A program made the translations under genes and the position numbers. From Streptomyces musisoli (lineage in GTDB: Bacteria; Actinomycetota; Actinomycetes; Streptomycetales; Streptomycetaceae): 64,000 bases of DNA. Positions 1 through 8,589 of this stretch are shown piece after piece. Within the stretch, counting starts at the first letter, position 1. Each line of letters begins with the position of its first letter. The DNA is taken from the NCBI RefSeq assembly GCF_016741855.1, contig NZ_JAERRH010000001.1, forward strand, positions 955,957 to 1,019,956, written 5' to 3'. The notes under the pieces were generated by a model. That model saw only the letters and a list, made by a program, of their open reading frames with translations, made no database searches and was not told where the DNA came from.

Positions 1-98
1 ACAACACCTTGGGGTCGGACGTGAGACATGTGCCGGTGGCAAGTGCCGGGGCGCGAAAGGGCCACCGGCTTCCCCGGGAGGGAGAGAAAGGAAGAGGA

Positions 99-130
99 CC
101 GGCCGCCCGCGGTGAGGGGCGGGCGGCCGG
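99..130 (-). terminator. Hairpin terminator after dasD
   Basis: A perfect 12-bp inverted repeat (99-110 and 119-130) with an 8-base loop lies directly after the dasD stop codon at 141. It is very GC-rich and lacks a clear T run, as is usual for Streptomyces terminators. Nothing else is visible in bases 1-98. Confidence 0.6.
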
Positions 131-140
131 GAGGGGCGGG

Positions 141-1664
141 TCAGCCCGCGAGGACGGCCTCGGCCGCCGCCACCCCGCAGACGCGGGCGGCACCGTAGGT
201 GGCGATGTGCAGGGCGCCGCGCGGGGCGGCCTGCGGCAGGCCCATCTCCACGACGACGGTGTCGGGGCGGGCGGCGAGCAGGGTGTCGAGGGCGGAGCGC
301 ATCCAGTCGTGCCGGTGTTCGTCGCGGACGACGGCGATGATCCGGCGCCCGCCGGCCGCGGCGAGGACGGCGGCACCGGCGCCCTCGCCGGTGAAGGAGC
401 CGGCGGCGGTGCCGGGCAGCCGCCGCTCCAGTTCCGCGGCGACGCCCCACGGGGTCTGGTCGCCGACGGCGATGTTGGGGGCCGGGTTGAACTGGGCGAC
501 GTAGGCCGGTCCGGTGACCGGTGCGGCGGTGCCGGCCCGGGTGACGGTCAGCGCGCGGCGGGCCGCGACGAGGCCGATCTCCGGGTCGGGCGCGGTCTTC
601 TCGGCGTCGCCGCGGGACGCGGCGGTCCAGGCGGCGAGGCCGCGCACCCGGGCAGCGGCGTCGGCGAGCCGTTCCTCGGGGAGTTCACCGGAGCGTACGG
701 CGGCCACGAGCGCGTCCCTGAGGCCCAGCACGGTGCCCTCGTCGCACAGCCCGCCGCCCACACAGATGGCGTCGGCGCCGGCCGCGATCGCGAGGACCAC
801 ACCGTGCTCCAGTCCGTAGGTGCCGGAGATCGCCCGCATCTCCATGCCGTCGGTGACGACCAGGCCCTGGTAGCCGAGTTCGCCGCGCAGCAGTTCGGTG
901 AGGACGCGCCGGGACAGGGTGCCGGGGCGGTCGGGGTCGAGGGCTGGGACGAGGATGTGGGCGCTCATGATCGCCCGGGTGCCGGCGGCGATGGCCGCGC
1001 GGAACGGGGGCAGTTCGCGCTCGAAGAGGGTGTCGGCGTCGACGTCGATGCGGGGTACCGCGTGGTGGGAGTCGACGTTGGTGTCGCCGTGTCCGGGGAA
1101 GTGCTTGGTGCAGGCGGCGACGCCGGTGGACTGGAGCCCCTCGACCCAGGCGGCGGTGTGCCGGGCCACCAGGCCGGTGTCGGAGCCGAAGGAGCGGACA
1201 CCGATGACGGGGTTGTCGGGGTTGGCGTTGACGTCCGCGGAGGGCGCCCAGTCGAAGTTGACGCCGCAGGCGGCCAGGCGCCGGCCCAGCTCGCGGGAGA
1301 CGGCCCGGGTGAGGCCGGGGTCGTCGACGGCGCCGAGGGCGTGGTTGCCGGGGAAGGAGGAGCCGGTGCGCACGTCGAGGCGGGTGACGTCGCCGCTCTC
1401 CTCGTCGATGGCGACCAGCAGGTCGTCGCGTTCGGCGCGCAGCTGGGCGGTGAGGCCGGTGACCTGCTCCTCGCTGACGACGTTGCGGCCGAACAGGGCG
1501 ACGGAGGCGAGGCCCTCGCCGATGCGGCGGCGCACCCAGTCGGGGGCGGTGGTGCCGTCGAACCCCGGCTGAAGCACCGCGAGGGCGTCACGGGCGAGGG
1601 TGTCGCCCGCGGCGGAGCCGCTGTCCGATGCGGTGGTGGCGATGGTGGTCATCGTCGGGGTCAT
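141..1664 (-). CDS. dasD: Beta-N-acetylglucosaminidase, glycoside hydrolase family 3 (DasD-like)
   Basis: 507-residue family 3 glycosidase that would remove N-acetylglucosamine from chitooligosaccharides. The NagZ-type signature KHFPGHGDT (about residues 185-193), followed shortly by DSHH, provides the His/Asp acid-base pair of bacterial GH3 hexosaminidases. The likely nucleophile is the Asp in VVTDGMEM near residue 271. No signal peptide is seen, so it should act in the cytoplasm on imported sugar. I chose the ATG at 1664 because it forms an ATGA overlap with the stop of the upstream permease; the reading frame stays open further upstream but that would run deep into dasC. It is the last gene of the dasABCD operon and matches the S. 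coelicolor das order. Confidence 0.9.
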   Translation of the reverse strand: MTPTMTTIATTASDSGSAAGDTLARDALAVLQPGFDGTTAPDWVRRRIGEGLASVALFGRNVVSEEQVTGLTAQLRAERDDLLVAIDEESGDVTRLDVRTGSSFPGNHALGAVDDPGLTRAVSRELGRRLAACGVNFDWAPSADVNANPDNPVIGVRSFGSDTGLVARHTAAWVEGLQSTGVAACTKHFPGHGDTNVDSHHAVPRIDVDADTLFERELPPFRAAIAAGTRAIMSAHILVPALDPDRPGTLSRRVLTELLRGELGYQGLVVTDGMEMRAISGTYGLEHGVVLAIAAGADAICVGGGLCDEGTVLGLRDALVAAVRSGELPEERLADAAARVRGLAAWTAASRGDAEKTAPDPEIGLVAARRALTVTRAGTAAPVTGPAYVAQFNPAPNIAVGDQTPWGVAAELERRLPGTAAGSFTGEGAGAAVLAAAGGRRIIAVVRDEHRHDWMRSALDTLLAARPDTVVVEMGLPQAAPRGALHIATYGAARVCGVAAAEAVLAG

Positions 1665-2491
1665 CCCTTCACGGCGCCGTCGGTCAGGCCGCTGACGGCC
1701 TTGCGTTGCAGGAAGATGAAGAGGATCAGGATGGGCAGCGCGAACAGGGACGAGGCGGCCATGGTGGCGCCCCAGTCGTCGCCGAAGGCGGTCTGGAACT
1801 GGGACAGCCACAGCGGCAGGGTCTGCTTCTCGATGTCCTTGTTGAGGATGAGGACGAGCGGGAACTCGTTCCAGGCGGTGATGAACCCGAACAGCGAGGT
1901 CGCCATCAGACCGGGGGCCAGCAGCGGGAAGATGACCCGGACGAACGCCTGGGGACGGGTGCAGCCGTCGACCATGGCCGCCTCCTCCAGGTCCTTCGGC
2001 ACGGCGGCCACGTAGCCGCGCAGCGTCAGGATGGTCAGCGGGAGCACCATCATCGTGTAGAAGACGGTGAGCGGTACCAGGCTGTCCAGCATGTCGTTGT
2101 CCCGGACGATCATGTAGATGGCGATGATCATGACCTCCCAGGGGGCCATCTGCGCCAGCATGAACGTCACGATGAGCCCGCGCCGGCCCCGGAACCGCAT
2201 CCGGGCGAGCGCGAAGGCCGCGAACAGGGCGATGACGAGCGAGAAGACGACCGACAGGACCGTGACGGTGACGGAGTTGAGGACCAGCGTCCAGAAGTGG
2301 TCGGCGTCGACCGCCTTCTTGAAGTGGTCGAAGGTGATGTCCGTCGGGAACCAGACCGGGGTCTCGGAGATGATGTCGCCGGTCGGCTTGAAGGCCGTCG
2401 CGAACATCCAGTAGACGGGGAACGCGAAACCGACGAAGAGGACGACGGCGGTCGCGTTGGGCCAGATACGGCCGAAGAGCGAGCGCTTCAC
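1661..2491 (-). CDS. dasC: ABC sugar permease, inner-membrane subunit (DasC-like)
   Basis: 276-residue binding-protein-dependent permease of the MalG type. It has about six hydrophobic segments and the cytoplasmic EAA-type loop, read here as LEEAAMVDGCTRPQAFVRVI, which contacts the ATPase. The GTG start at 2491 overlaps the stop of dasB (GTGA), and its own stop overlaps the dasD start (ATGA), so translation is coupled. No ATPase gene is present in the window; das systems use the shared ATPase MsiK encoded elsewhere, which fits. Substrate assignment to chitobiose/chitooligosaccharide rests on the neighbouring binding protein and dre sites. Confidence 0.9.
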   Translation of the reverse strand: MKRSLFGRIWPNATAVVLFVGFAFPVYWMFATAFKPTGDIISETPVWFPTDITFDHFKKAVDADHFWTLVLNSVTVTVLSVVFSLVIALFAAFALARMRFRGRRGLIVTFMLAQMAPWEVMIIAIYMIVRDNDMLDSLVPLTVFYTMMVLPLTILTLRGYVAAVPKDLEEAAMVDGCTRPQAFVRVIFPLLAPGLMATSLFGFITAWNEFPLVLILNKDIEKQTLPLWLSQFQTAFGDDWGATMAASSLFALPILILFIFLQRKAVSGLTDGAVKG

Positions 2492-3486
2492 AGCTCGTCC
2501 TCCTCTTGCTTGAGCACCATGCGCAGGTAGTACGAGGTGATGACGAGCAGGACCAGGATGGTCAGGAAGGAGATCGCCGCGCCGACCCCGAAGTGCTGGT
2601 TGCCGACGCCCTCGACGAAGGCGTAGATCGGCAGGGTCTCGGTGAGGCGGTCGGGCCCGCCCTCGTTGATGGCGAAGATCTGGGTGAACGCCTTGAAGAT
2701 CCAGATGACCTCGAGGAACGTCGTGGCGTACAGGAAGGGCCGCAGGAAGGGCAGGGTCACCGAGGTGAAGCTCTTCCAGGCGCCGGCGCCGTCCAGGGAC
2801 GCTGCCTCGTACAGTTCCTTGGGGATCGTGGTGGTGGCGGCATACAGGTTGATCGCCACGAACGGCACCGACCCCCACACGAGCAGCAGGAGGATCACGG
2901 CGAACGTGGAGAACTGGCTGCTGAGCCAGTTGTGGTCGGCCATGGAGTGCCAGCCGAGCTTGTCCAGCGTCCAGTTGACGACGCCGAAGCGCTGGGCGAA
3001 CAGCCACTGGTAGACGGTGGTGGCGGCGACGGGGGGCATCGCCCAGGCCAGGACGAGGCCCACCATGAGCAGCAGCCGCATCCGCTTGCCGAGCCGGGTC
3101 AGCAGCAGCCCGATCAGGGTGCCGAACACCATGATGAGGACGACGTTGGCGGCGGTGAAGAGGACGGAGCGCTCTACGACGTGCCAGAACTCCGCCTCGG
3201 ACAGCACCTCCCGGTAGTTGTCGACACCGTTCCACTCGGTGAGGTGCTGGATGAGCTGGCGCGGGTTGAGGTTCTGGAACGACAGCATGCCGTTCTTGAC
3301 CAGAGGCCAGCCGAGGAGGACCACGGTGGCCAGCAGCGCGGGCAGCAGGAGCAGGTAGGGGGCGGCGGTCCCGCGGCGGGACGGGGCGCCGGAGGCGGGC
3401 GTGTCACCTCGCGGCGGCGCCGGCACCCGGGCCTTGCGGACAGCGGGCCCCCCGGCCGTGTCCGTGCCTTCGGTCTGCACTGACAT
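2488..3486 (-). CDS. dasB: ABC sugar permease, inner-membrane subunit (DasB-like)
   Basis: 332-residue MalF-type permease. A polar, Pro-rich N-terminal tail of about 40 residues precedes six hydrophobic segments starting at AAPYLLLLPALLATVVLLG. The EAA-loop equivalent is KELYEAASLDGAGAWKSFTS. It would form the heterodimeric channel with DasC and receive sugar from the lipoprotein DasA. The start at 3486 is followed by MSVQTEGTD. A 144-bp spacer containing degenerate direct repeats separates it from dasA, longer than the other junctions in this operon. Confidence 0.9.
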   Translation of the reverse strand: MSVQTEGTDTAGGPAVRKARVPAPPRGDTPASGAPSRRGTAAPYLLLLPALLATVVLLGWPLVKNGMLSFQNLNPRQLIQHLTEWNGVDNYREVLSEAEFWHVVERSVLFTAANVVLIMVFGTLIGLLLTRLGKRMRLLLMVGLVLAWAMPPVAATTVYQWLFAQRFGVVNWTLDKLGWHSMADHNWLSSQFSTFAVILLLLVWGSVPFVAINLYAATTTIPKELYEAASLDGAGAWKSFTSVTLPFLRPFLYATTFLEVIWIFKAFTQIFAINEGGPDRLTETLPIYAFVEGVGNQHFGVGAAISFLTILVLLVITSYYLRMVLKQEEDEL

Positions 3487-3630
3487 GAATCGTCATCTCT
3501 TCCGTGGCCGTACGAACGACTTCCTCGGCCGCCGTGCGCACGACAGCCGTGGCCGTGCGCGCGGCATCCGTGGCCGCGCGAACGGCACAGGCGGGCCGGG
3601 GGCGCCCGCTCGGCGCCCCCGGCACGGTCA
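3487..3630 (-). repeat. Degenerate roughly 24-bp direct repeats between dasA and dasB
   Basis: The only real gap inside the das operon holds about four imperfect copies of a unit resembling CCGTGGCCGTGCGCRCGRC (for example around 3498, 3527, 3549 and 3570). They begin just past the dasB start. A role in mRNA processing or in setting the dasA:dasBC ratio is possible but is not shown by the sequence. Confidence 0.5.
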
Positions 3631-4908
3631 TCAGTTCTCCTGGGCCAGGCGCTTGTTTATCTCGGCCTCGACCTGCTTGGCGGCGTCCGCCGGGGACTTG
3701 CCGTTCAGCACGGCCGTCATGTAGGCCTTGATCGGGTTGGGGGTGTTCTCCACCGCGCCCCACTCGGGGATCAGCGGGGTGGTGCCGCCGACCGCGGCAC
3801 CCGGGGCGATGGCCTCGGCGACGGCGTTGCCCTTGAGGTTGGTCTCCAGGGACTTCTTGTTCGGGATGACGCCGTTGAGCTTGGCCAGTTCACCCTCGTA
3901 CTGGTCGGACAGGGCGATCTTCAGGAACTCCTTGGCCAGCTCCTGCTTCTTGCTGCCCTGGGCGACGGCCAGGTTGGAGCCGCCGAGGAAGACGCTCTCG
4001 GCCTTGTCCGCCGTCTCGCCGGGGATGGGGAAGTAGCCGAGGTCCTTCTCGATGGCCTTGTTGGCGGCGATGGCCGTGCCGGCCTCCCAGCCCATGCCGA
4101 AGAAGGCGCCGGTCTTGCCCTTGGCGAAGACCTCGGCCTGCTGCGGGGTGGCCTCGTCCTTGTCCTTGGGGGCCTTGGAGAAGGACTGGTACTTCTTGTA
4201 GATCTCCATGGCCTTGGCGACCTTCGCGTCACCGAGGTTGGAGACGTACTTGTCGCCGTCCTTCTTGACCAGGTCGGCACCCTGACCGATGGTCAGGCCG
4301 TCGAAGAAGTACCAGTTCTGGCCGGGCAGGTAGAGCGGCTCGGCGTCCGTCTTCTTGCCGATGGTCTCCATGTCCTTGAAGAACTCGTCCCGGGTCTTCG
4401 GGATGTCCTTGATACCGGCCTTGGCCCAGATCTTCTTGTTGTAGATGACCACACGGCTGGTGAAGTACCAGGGCGCGGCGTACTGCTTGCCGTCGTAGAC
4501 GGAGGACTGCGAGACGGACGGCGTCCAGTCGGCGCCGACCGCGCTCTTGACGTCGGCCAGGTCGGCGAGGCCGCCGGTGACCGCGTAGGCCGGGGTCTGG
4601 GTGTTGCCGACCTCGAGCACGTCCGGCGGGTTGGACTCGGAGAGAGCGGTGGTGATCTTCTGCTGGATCCCGTCCCACTTCTGCGTCTCGAACTTCAGCT
4701 TGGCGCCGGTCTTCTTCTCGAACGCGGCCGTGACGTCCTTGACCCACTGGTCCGGCGCGGAGCCGTCCATCGTCCAGACCGTCAGCGTCTGGCCCTTGAA
4801 GCTGTCCGGTCCCGCGTTCTTGCTGTCGTCGCCGTCGTCCCCGCCGCACGCCGACACGGAGACCATCATGCCCGCGATCACGATCGCGGCCGCAAGCTTG
4901 CGCTTCAC
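3631..4908 (-). CDS. dasA: Chitooligosaccharide-binding lipoprotein (DasA-like)
   Basis: 425-residue extracellular solute-binding protein, family 1. The N-terminus MKRKLAAAIVIAGMMVSVSA plus the following Cys is a lipoprotein signal peptide with lipobox VSAC. The mature protein carries the features I recall from S. coelicolor DasA: VWTMDGSAPD, NPPDVLEVGNTQTPAYA, EPLYLPGQNWY and a C-terminal KSPADAAKQVEAEINKRLAQ. It would capture (GlcNAc)n outside the cell for DasBC. The GTG start at 4908 is preceded by GAGGAGGG, a strong ribosome site; an upstream in-frame extension to 5001 would destroy the signal peptide. Expression is very probably repressed through the dre-like sites just upstream. Confidence 0.95.
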   Translation of the reverse strand: MKRKLAAAIVIAGMMVSVSACGGDDGDDSKNAGPDSFKGQTLTVWTMDGSAPDQWVKDVTAAFEKKTGAKLKFETQKWDGIQQKITTALSESNPPDVLEVGNTQTPAYAVTGGLADLADVKSAVGADWTPSVSQSSVYDGKQYAAPWYFTSRVVIYNKKIWAKAGIKDIPKTRDEFFKDMETIGKKTDAEPLYLPGQNWYFFDGLTIGQGADLVKKDGDKYVSNLGDAKVAKAMEIYKKYQSFSKAPKDKDEATPQQAEVFAKGKTGAFFGMGWEAGTAIAANKAIEKDLGYFPIPGETADKAESVFLGGSNLAVAQGSKKQELAKEFLKIALSDQYEGELAKLNGVIPNKKSLETNLKGNAVAEAIAPGAAVGGTTPLIPEWGAVENTPNPIKAYMTAVLNGKSPADAAKQVEAEINKRLAQEN

Positions 4909-5002
4909 GCCACCCTCCTCAGGGATGCCACTAACCCCCCACGCCCTCGGCGGTGACTTGCGTACGACGCTGTTGCACGTAAGGGCTCGGGACCTGGCCA
5001 CT

Positions 5003-5018
5003 AATGGTGTAGACCAGT
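5003..5018. promoter_or_regulatory. dre-like operator (DasR binding site), best match
   Basis: AATGGTGTAGACCAGT matches the known DasR responsive element (ACTGGTCTAGACCANT type) at all but two positions and is close to a perfect palindrome. It sits about 95 bp upstream of the dasA start, in the dasA-dasR divergent promoter. Confidence 0.8.
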
Positions 5019-5027
5019 ACGGTGGAG

Positions 5028-5043
5028 CTTGGCCTAGACCTTT
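5028..5043. promoter_or_regulatory. dre-like half-conserved operator
   Basis: CTTGGCCTAGACCTTT keeps the TGG-N-CTAGACC core of the DasR responsive element but has diverged outer bases. Its centre lies 25 bp from that of the stronger site at 5003-5018, so the two boxes lie on nearly opposite faces of the helix. Confidence 0.55.
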
Positions 5044-5143
5044 TGGAGTGTCAAGGGTGGTTCGGGAAGCCGGTACCGGCCGTTACGAGAAAGTCACCGG
5101 AGGGCGTCCGTCCGCATTCCGGCCCTTTCGCCCGGACCGTTCA

Positions 5144-5159
5144 GTTGGACTAGACCATA
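5144..5159. promoter_or_regulatory. dre-like operator next to dasR
   Basis: GTTGGACTAGACCATA retains TTGG-N-CTAGACCA of the DasR element and lies about 53 bp upstream of the dasR start. This suggests autoregulation of the regulator gene. The remainder of the 303-bp intergenic region shows no other clear feature. Confidence 0.6.
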
Positions 5160-5211
5160 GGGCAGTTGGTCGCTATAACGGGAGCCCATCGACACAGCCG
5201 GGAAGGCAGGC

Positions 5212-6027
5212 ATGACCACCGACGTCAGCAGCGCCCAGCCGCACAGGGGGACGCCCGGCCGCACCGCGCGCGTGCCGAAGTACTACCGGATCAAGCAGCA
5301 GCTCCTCTCCATGGCCGAGGCGCTCCAGCCCGGTTCGGCCATGCCCGCGGAACGTCTGCTCGCCGTCCGGTTCGACACCTCACGGACCACCGTCCGGCAG
5401 GCGCTCCAGGAACTCGTCGGCGAGGGACGGCTCGACCGGATCCAGGGCAAGGGCACCTTCGTCGCCCAGCCCAAGCTCTACCGCACGCTCCAGCTCACCT
5501 CGCACACCGAGGACATGCGCGCCCAGGGCCTCGCCCCGGCCTCGCAGATGCTGGACATCGGGGAGATCCCCGCGGACGAGAAGCTGGCGGGCCTGCTCGG
5601 CATCGGGATCGGCGAGAAGGTGCTGCGGATCGAGCGGCTGCGGCTGGCCAGCGGAGACCCGATGGCGATCGAGACGACCCATCTGTCCGTACGGCGCTTC
5701 CCCGGCCTGCGCCGCTCGCTGGCCACCTGTCCGTCGCTGTACACGGCGCTCGCCGAGGTGTACGGGGTCCATCTCGCCGAGGCCGACGAGACCATCGAGA
5801 CCTCGCTGTCGACGCCGCGGGAGGCCCAGTTGCTCGGCACCGACGTGGGTCTGCCGATGCTGCTGCTGTCCCGGCACTCGCGGGACGCGGACGGCACGCC
5901 GGTGGAGTGGGTGCGTTCGGTCTACCGCGGCTCCCGCTACAAGTTCGTCGCCGCCCTGCGCCGCCCGGGCGGCCCGGTGGTCCGGCGAAGGGCGGCTGCG
6001 CCGGACCGGGACGGCATCGGGGCCTGA
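5212..6027 (+). CDS. dasR: GntR/HutC-family regulator, DasR orthologue or close paralogue
   Basis: 271-residue repressor. A winged-helix GntR domain (about residues 22-90, with [17 protein letters not shown] as recognition helices) is followed by a UTRA ligand-binding domain (about 105-250). The text [25 protein letters not shown] and EWVRSVYRG is nearly identical to what I recall of S. coelicolor DasR, which senses glucosamine-6-phosphate and controls N-acetylglucosamine uptake, development and antibiotics. Divergent placement from dasABCD with three dre-like sites agrees. The C-terminal tail after residue 250 (Pro/Arg-rich) is longer than in DasR. The ATG at 5212 follows GGAAGG at good spacing. 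A paralogue cannot be ruled out without the rest of the genome. Confidence 0.88.
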   Translation: MTTDVSSAQPHRGTPGRTARVPKYYRIKQQLLSMAEALQPGSAMPAERLLAVRFDTSRTTVRQALQELVGEGRLDRIQGKGTFVAQPKLYRTLQLTSHTEDMRAQGLAPASQMLDIGEIPADEKLAGLLGIGIGEKVLRIERLRLASGDPMAIETTHLSVRRFPGLRRSLATCPSLYTALAEVYGVHLAEADETIETSLSTPREAQLLGTDVGLPMLLLSRHSRDADGTPVEWVRSVYRGSRYKFVAALRRPGGPVVRRRAAAPDRDGIGA

Positions 6028-6055
6028 AGCCGGGGGGCGCCCCGGCGGGCGCGGC

Positions 6056-6730
<675 letters not shown>

Positions 6731-6863
6731 TCACTCCATCGGTGGCGCGTCGTGACACCGTCCGGTCCTGTCCCGGGCGGAGGCGCGGCCCCCGCGCCCG
6801 CGCGGCCCGGGGCGCGGCCCCGCCAGCGGGCCGCGGATGCGGCCGGACCCGCCCCCCGCAGGG

Positions 6864-7262
6864 CTACGGCAGCACGGCGAACCCGTCCAGCTCCACCAGC
6901 GCCCGCTCGTCCCACAGCCGTACGACCTCCACGACGGCCATCGCGGGGTAGTCGCGGCCCGCCGACTCCCGCCAGATGCGGCCGAGTTGCCGCGCGTGGG
7001 CGCGGTAGTCGGCGACGTCCGTGGCGTAGACGGTGATCCGGGCCAGGTCGGCGGGGGTGCCGCCGGCCGCGCGCAGGGCGGTGAGGAGGTTGCCGAGGGC
7101 CTTCTCGAACTGCTCGGGCAACGTGTCCCCGGTGATCTTGCCGTCGGTGTCGAGGGCGGTCTGGCCGGCCAGGAACACCAGGCGGGAACCGGCCGCCACG
7201 ACGGCGTGGGAGAAGCCCGTGGGCGGGGACAGCTCGGGCGGGTTGACGCGCTCGGTCGTCAC
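6864..7262 (-). CDS. RidA/YjgF-family enamine/imine deaminase
   Basis: 132-residue RidA-like protein with the family landmarks SHAVVAAGSRLVFLAGQTA near the N-terminus and a conserved Arg in the ARITVYATD strand. RidA proteins hydrolyse reactive enamine or imine intermediates. The GTG start at 7262 overlaps the acyl-CoA dehydrogenase stop (GTGA), so it is translationally coupled to an acyl-CoA catabolic enzyme. The neighbouring pathway is expected to generate an amino-cyclohexene carboxyl-CoA, an enamine-type compound, so a dedicated deaminase role is plausible. The region 6659-6863 (205 bp) shows nothing clear. Confidence 0.85.
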   Translation of the reverse strand: MTTERVNPPELSPPTGFSHAVVAAGSRLVFLAGQTALDTDGKITGDTLPEQFEKALGNLLTALRAAGGTPADLARITVYATDVADYRAHARQLGRIWRESAGRDYPAMAVVEVVRLWDERALVELDGFAVLP

Positions 7263-8389
7263 CGGGCCTCCTTCTGTGCCGTGGCGTACAGCTCCTTGGC
7301 GATGATGCCCCGCTGGACCTCGCTGGCACCTTCGTAGATACGGGGCGCGCGCACCTCGCGGTAGAGGTGTTCGAGGAGGTGGCCGCGGCGCAGGGCGCGG
7401 GCGCCGTGCAGCTGGACGGCGGTGTCGACGACGTACTGCGCGGTCTCGGTGGCGAGCAGCTTGGCCATCGCGGCGCGCCGGGGGACGTCGTCGGCCCCCG
7501 CGTCGTACGCCGAGGCCGCCGCGTACACCATCAGCCGGGCCGCCTCGGTGCGCAGGGCCATCTCGGCGACCTGGTGGGACACGGCCTGAAGGTCCATCAG
7601 CCGGCCGGCGAACGCCTCGCGCCGGCTGGTGTGGCCGACGGTGGCGTCCAGCGCCGCCTGGGCCATGCCGACCGCGAAGGCGCCGACGCTCGGCCGGAAG
7701 AGGTTGAGGGTGCCCATGGCGACGGCGAAGCCGCGGTCGGCCTCGCCGAGCACGTCGGCGGCGGTGACGGGCACGGCGTCGAAGTCGAGGGCGCCGATGG
7801 GGTGCGGCGAGAGCATCTCCAGGGCGCTGCCGGTGAGTCCGGGCCGGTCGGCGGGGACCAGGAAGGCGGTCACCCCGCGGGCCCCGGCACCGGGTGCGGT
7901 GCGGGCGAAGACGGTGTAGAAGTCGGCCTCGGGGGCGTTGGAGATCCAGCACTTGGCGCCGGTGAGCCGCCAGCCGTCGCCGTCGGGCTCGGCCGCGAGG
8001 GCCAGCGCCGCCGCGTCCGACCCGGCTCCGGGCTCGCTCAGCGCGAACGCGGCGACCGCGCTGCCGTCGGCGACCCGGGGCAGCCAGCGCTCGCGCTGGG
8101 CGGGGGTGCCGTGGGCGTGCACGGGGTGGGCGCCCAGGCCCTGGAGGGCGAGGGCGGTCTCGGCCTCGGTGCAGGCCTGGGCGAGGGACTCCCGCATCAG
8201 GCACAGGTCCAGCGCGCCGGAGCCGAACAGCCGCGCGAGCAGGCCCAGCCGGCCGAGCTCGGCGAGGAGCGGCCGGTTGACGCGGCCGGGCTCGCCCTCG
8301 TCGGCGAGCGGGCGCAGCCGCTTCGCGGCCAGCTCGCGCAGTTCGGCACACCAGGCGGATTGCTCCGGTGCGAGTGAGAATGCGGACAC
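7259..8389 (-). CDS. Acyl-CoA dehydrogenase
   Basis: 376-residue FAD-dependent acyl-CoA dehydrogenase. An alpha-helical N-terminal domain is followed by the FAD/CoA motif AAFALSEPGAGSDAAALALA and the middle-domain KCWISNA segment. The C-terminal helices include QLHGARALRRGHLLEHLYRE and a terminal YEGASEVQRGIIAKEL, the usual signature where EGASE supplies an FAD/tetramer contact. It would oxidise a CoA thioester at the alpha-beta bond. It is transcribed away from the aryl-CoA ligase gene across a 200-bp divergent region, and is coupled to RidA. The exact substrate is inferred from context only. Confidence 0.88.
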   Translation of the reverse strand: MSAFSLAPEQSAWCAELRELAAKRLRPLADEGEPGRVNRPLLAELGRLGLLARLFGSGALDLCLMRESLAQACTEAETALALQGLGAHPVHAHGTPAQRERWLPRVADGSAVAAFALSEPGAGSDAAALALAAEPDGDGWRLTGAKCWISNAPEADFYTVFARTAPGAGARGVTAFLVPADRPGLTGSALEMLSPHPIGALDFDAVPVTAADVLGEADRGFAVAMGTLNLFRPSVGAFAVGMAQAALDATVGHTSRREAFAGRLMDLQAVSHQVAEMALRTEAARLMVYAAASAYDAGADDVPRRAAMAKLLATETAQYVVDTAVQLHGARALRRGHLLEHLYREVRAPRIYEGASEVQRGIIAKELYATAQKEAR

Positions 8390-8483
8390 AGCCGTCCTCC
8401 CTCCGGGGCGGCCGGCCCGGCCTCCCCGTCGCCTTCCGGGGCGGGCCCCTCCCCACCCGGCTTCCGACGTTATCGCGCACAGT

Positions 8484-8496
8484 TGACTGCCGTCAC
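8484..8496. promoter_or_regulatory. Operator-like palindrome TGACTGCCGTCAC, candidate PaaX site
   Basis: TGAC-N4-GTCA palindrome between the divergent acyl-CoA dehydrogenase and ligase genes. The same 13-mer, with one C/T change, recurs at 14330-14342 before the enoyl-CoA hydratase operon. On the opposite strand a TATC lies a few bases away, as at the second site. Confidence 0.45.
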
Positions 8497-8589
8497 CAAC
8501 ACGATACGCTGGGGGTCCCCCCTCTGGGGGAGCGCGAGCCCACCAGAAAGCCCGTCTGGACGTCTGTCACGGCAAGGGGGCGGACCGCC

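Noticed and set aside
9..2015. A 668-codon + strand frame opposite dasD and dasC
   Set aside because: It has no recognisable domain, and the opposite strand carries clear catalytic motifs of a GH3 enzyme and a permease.
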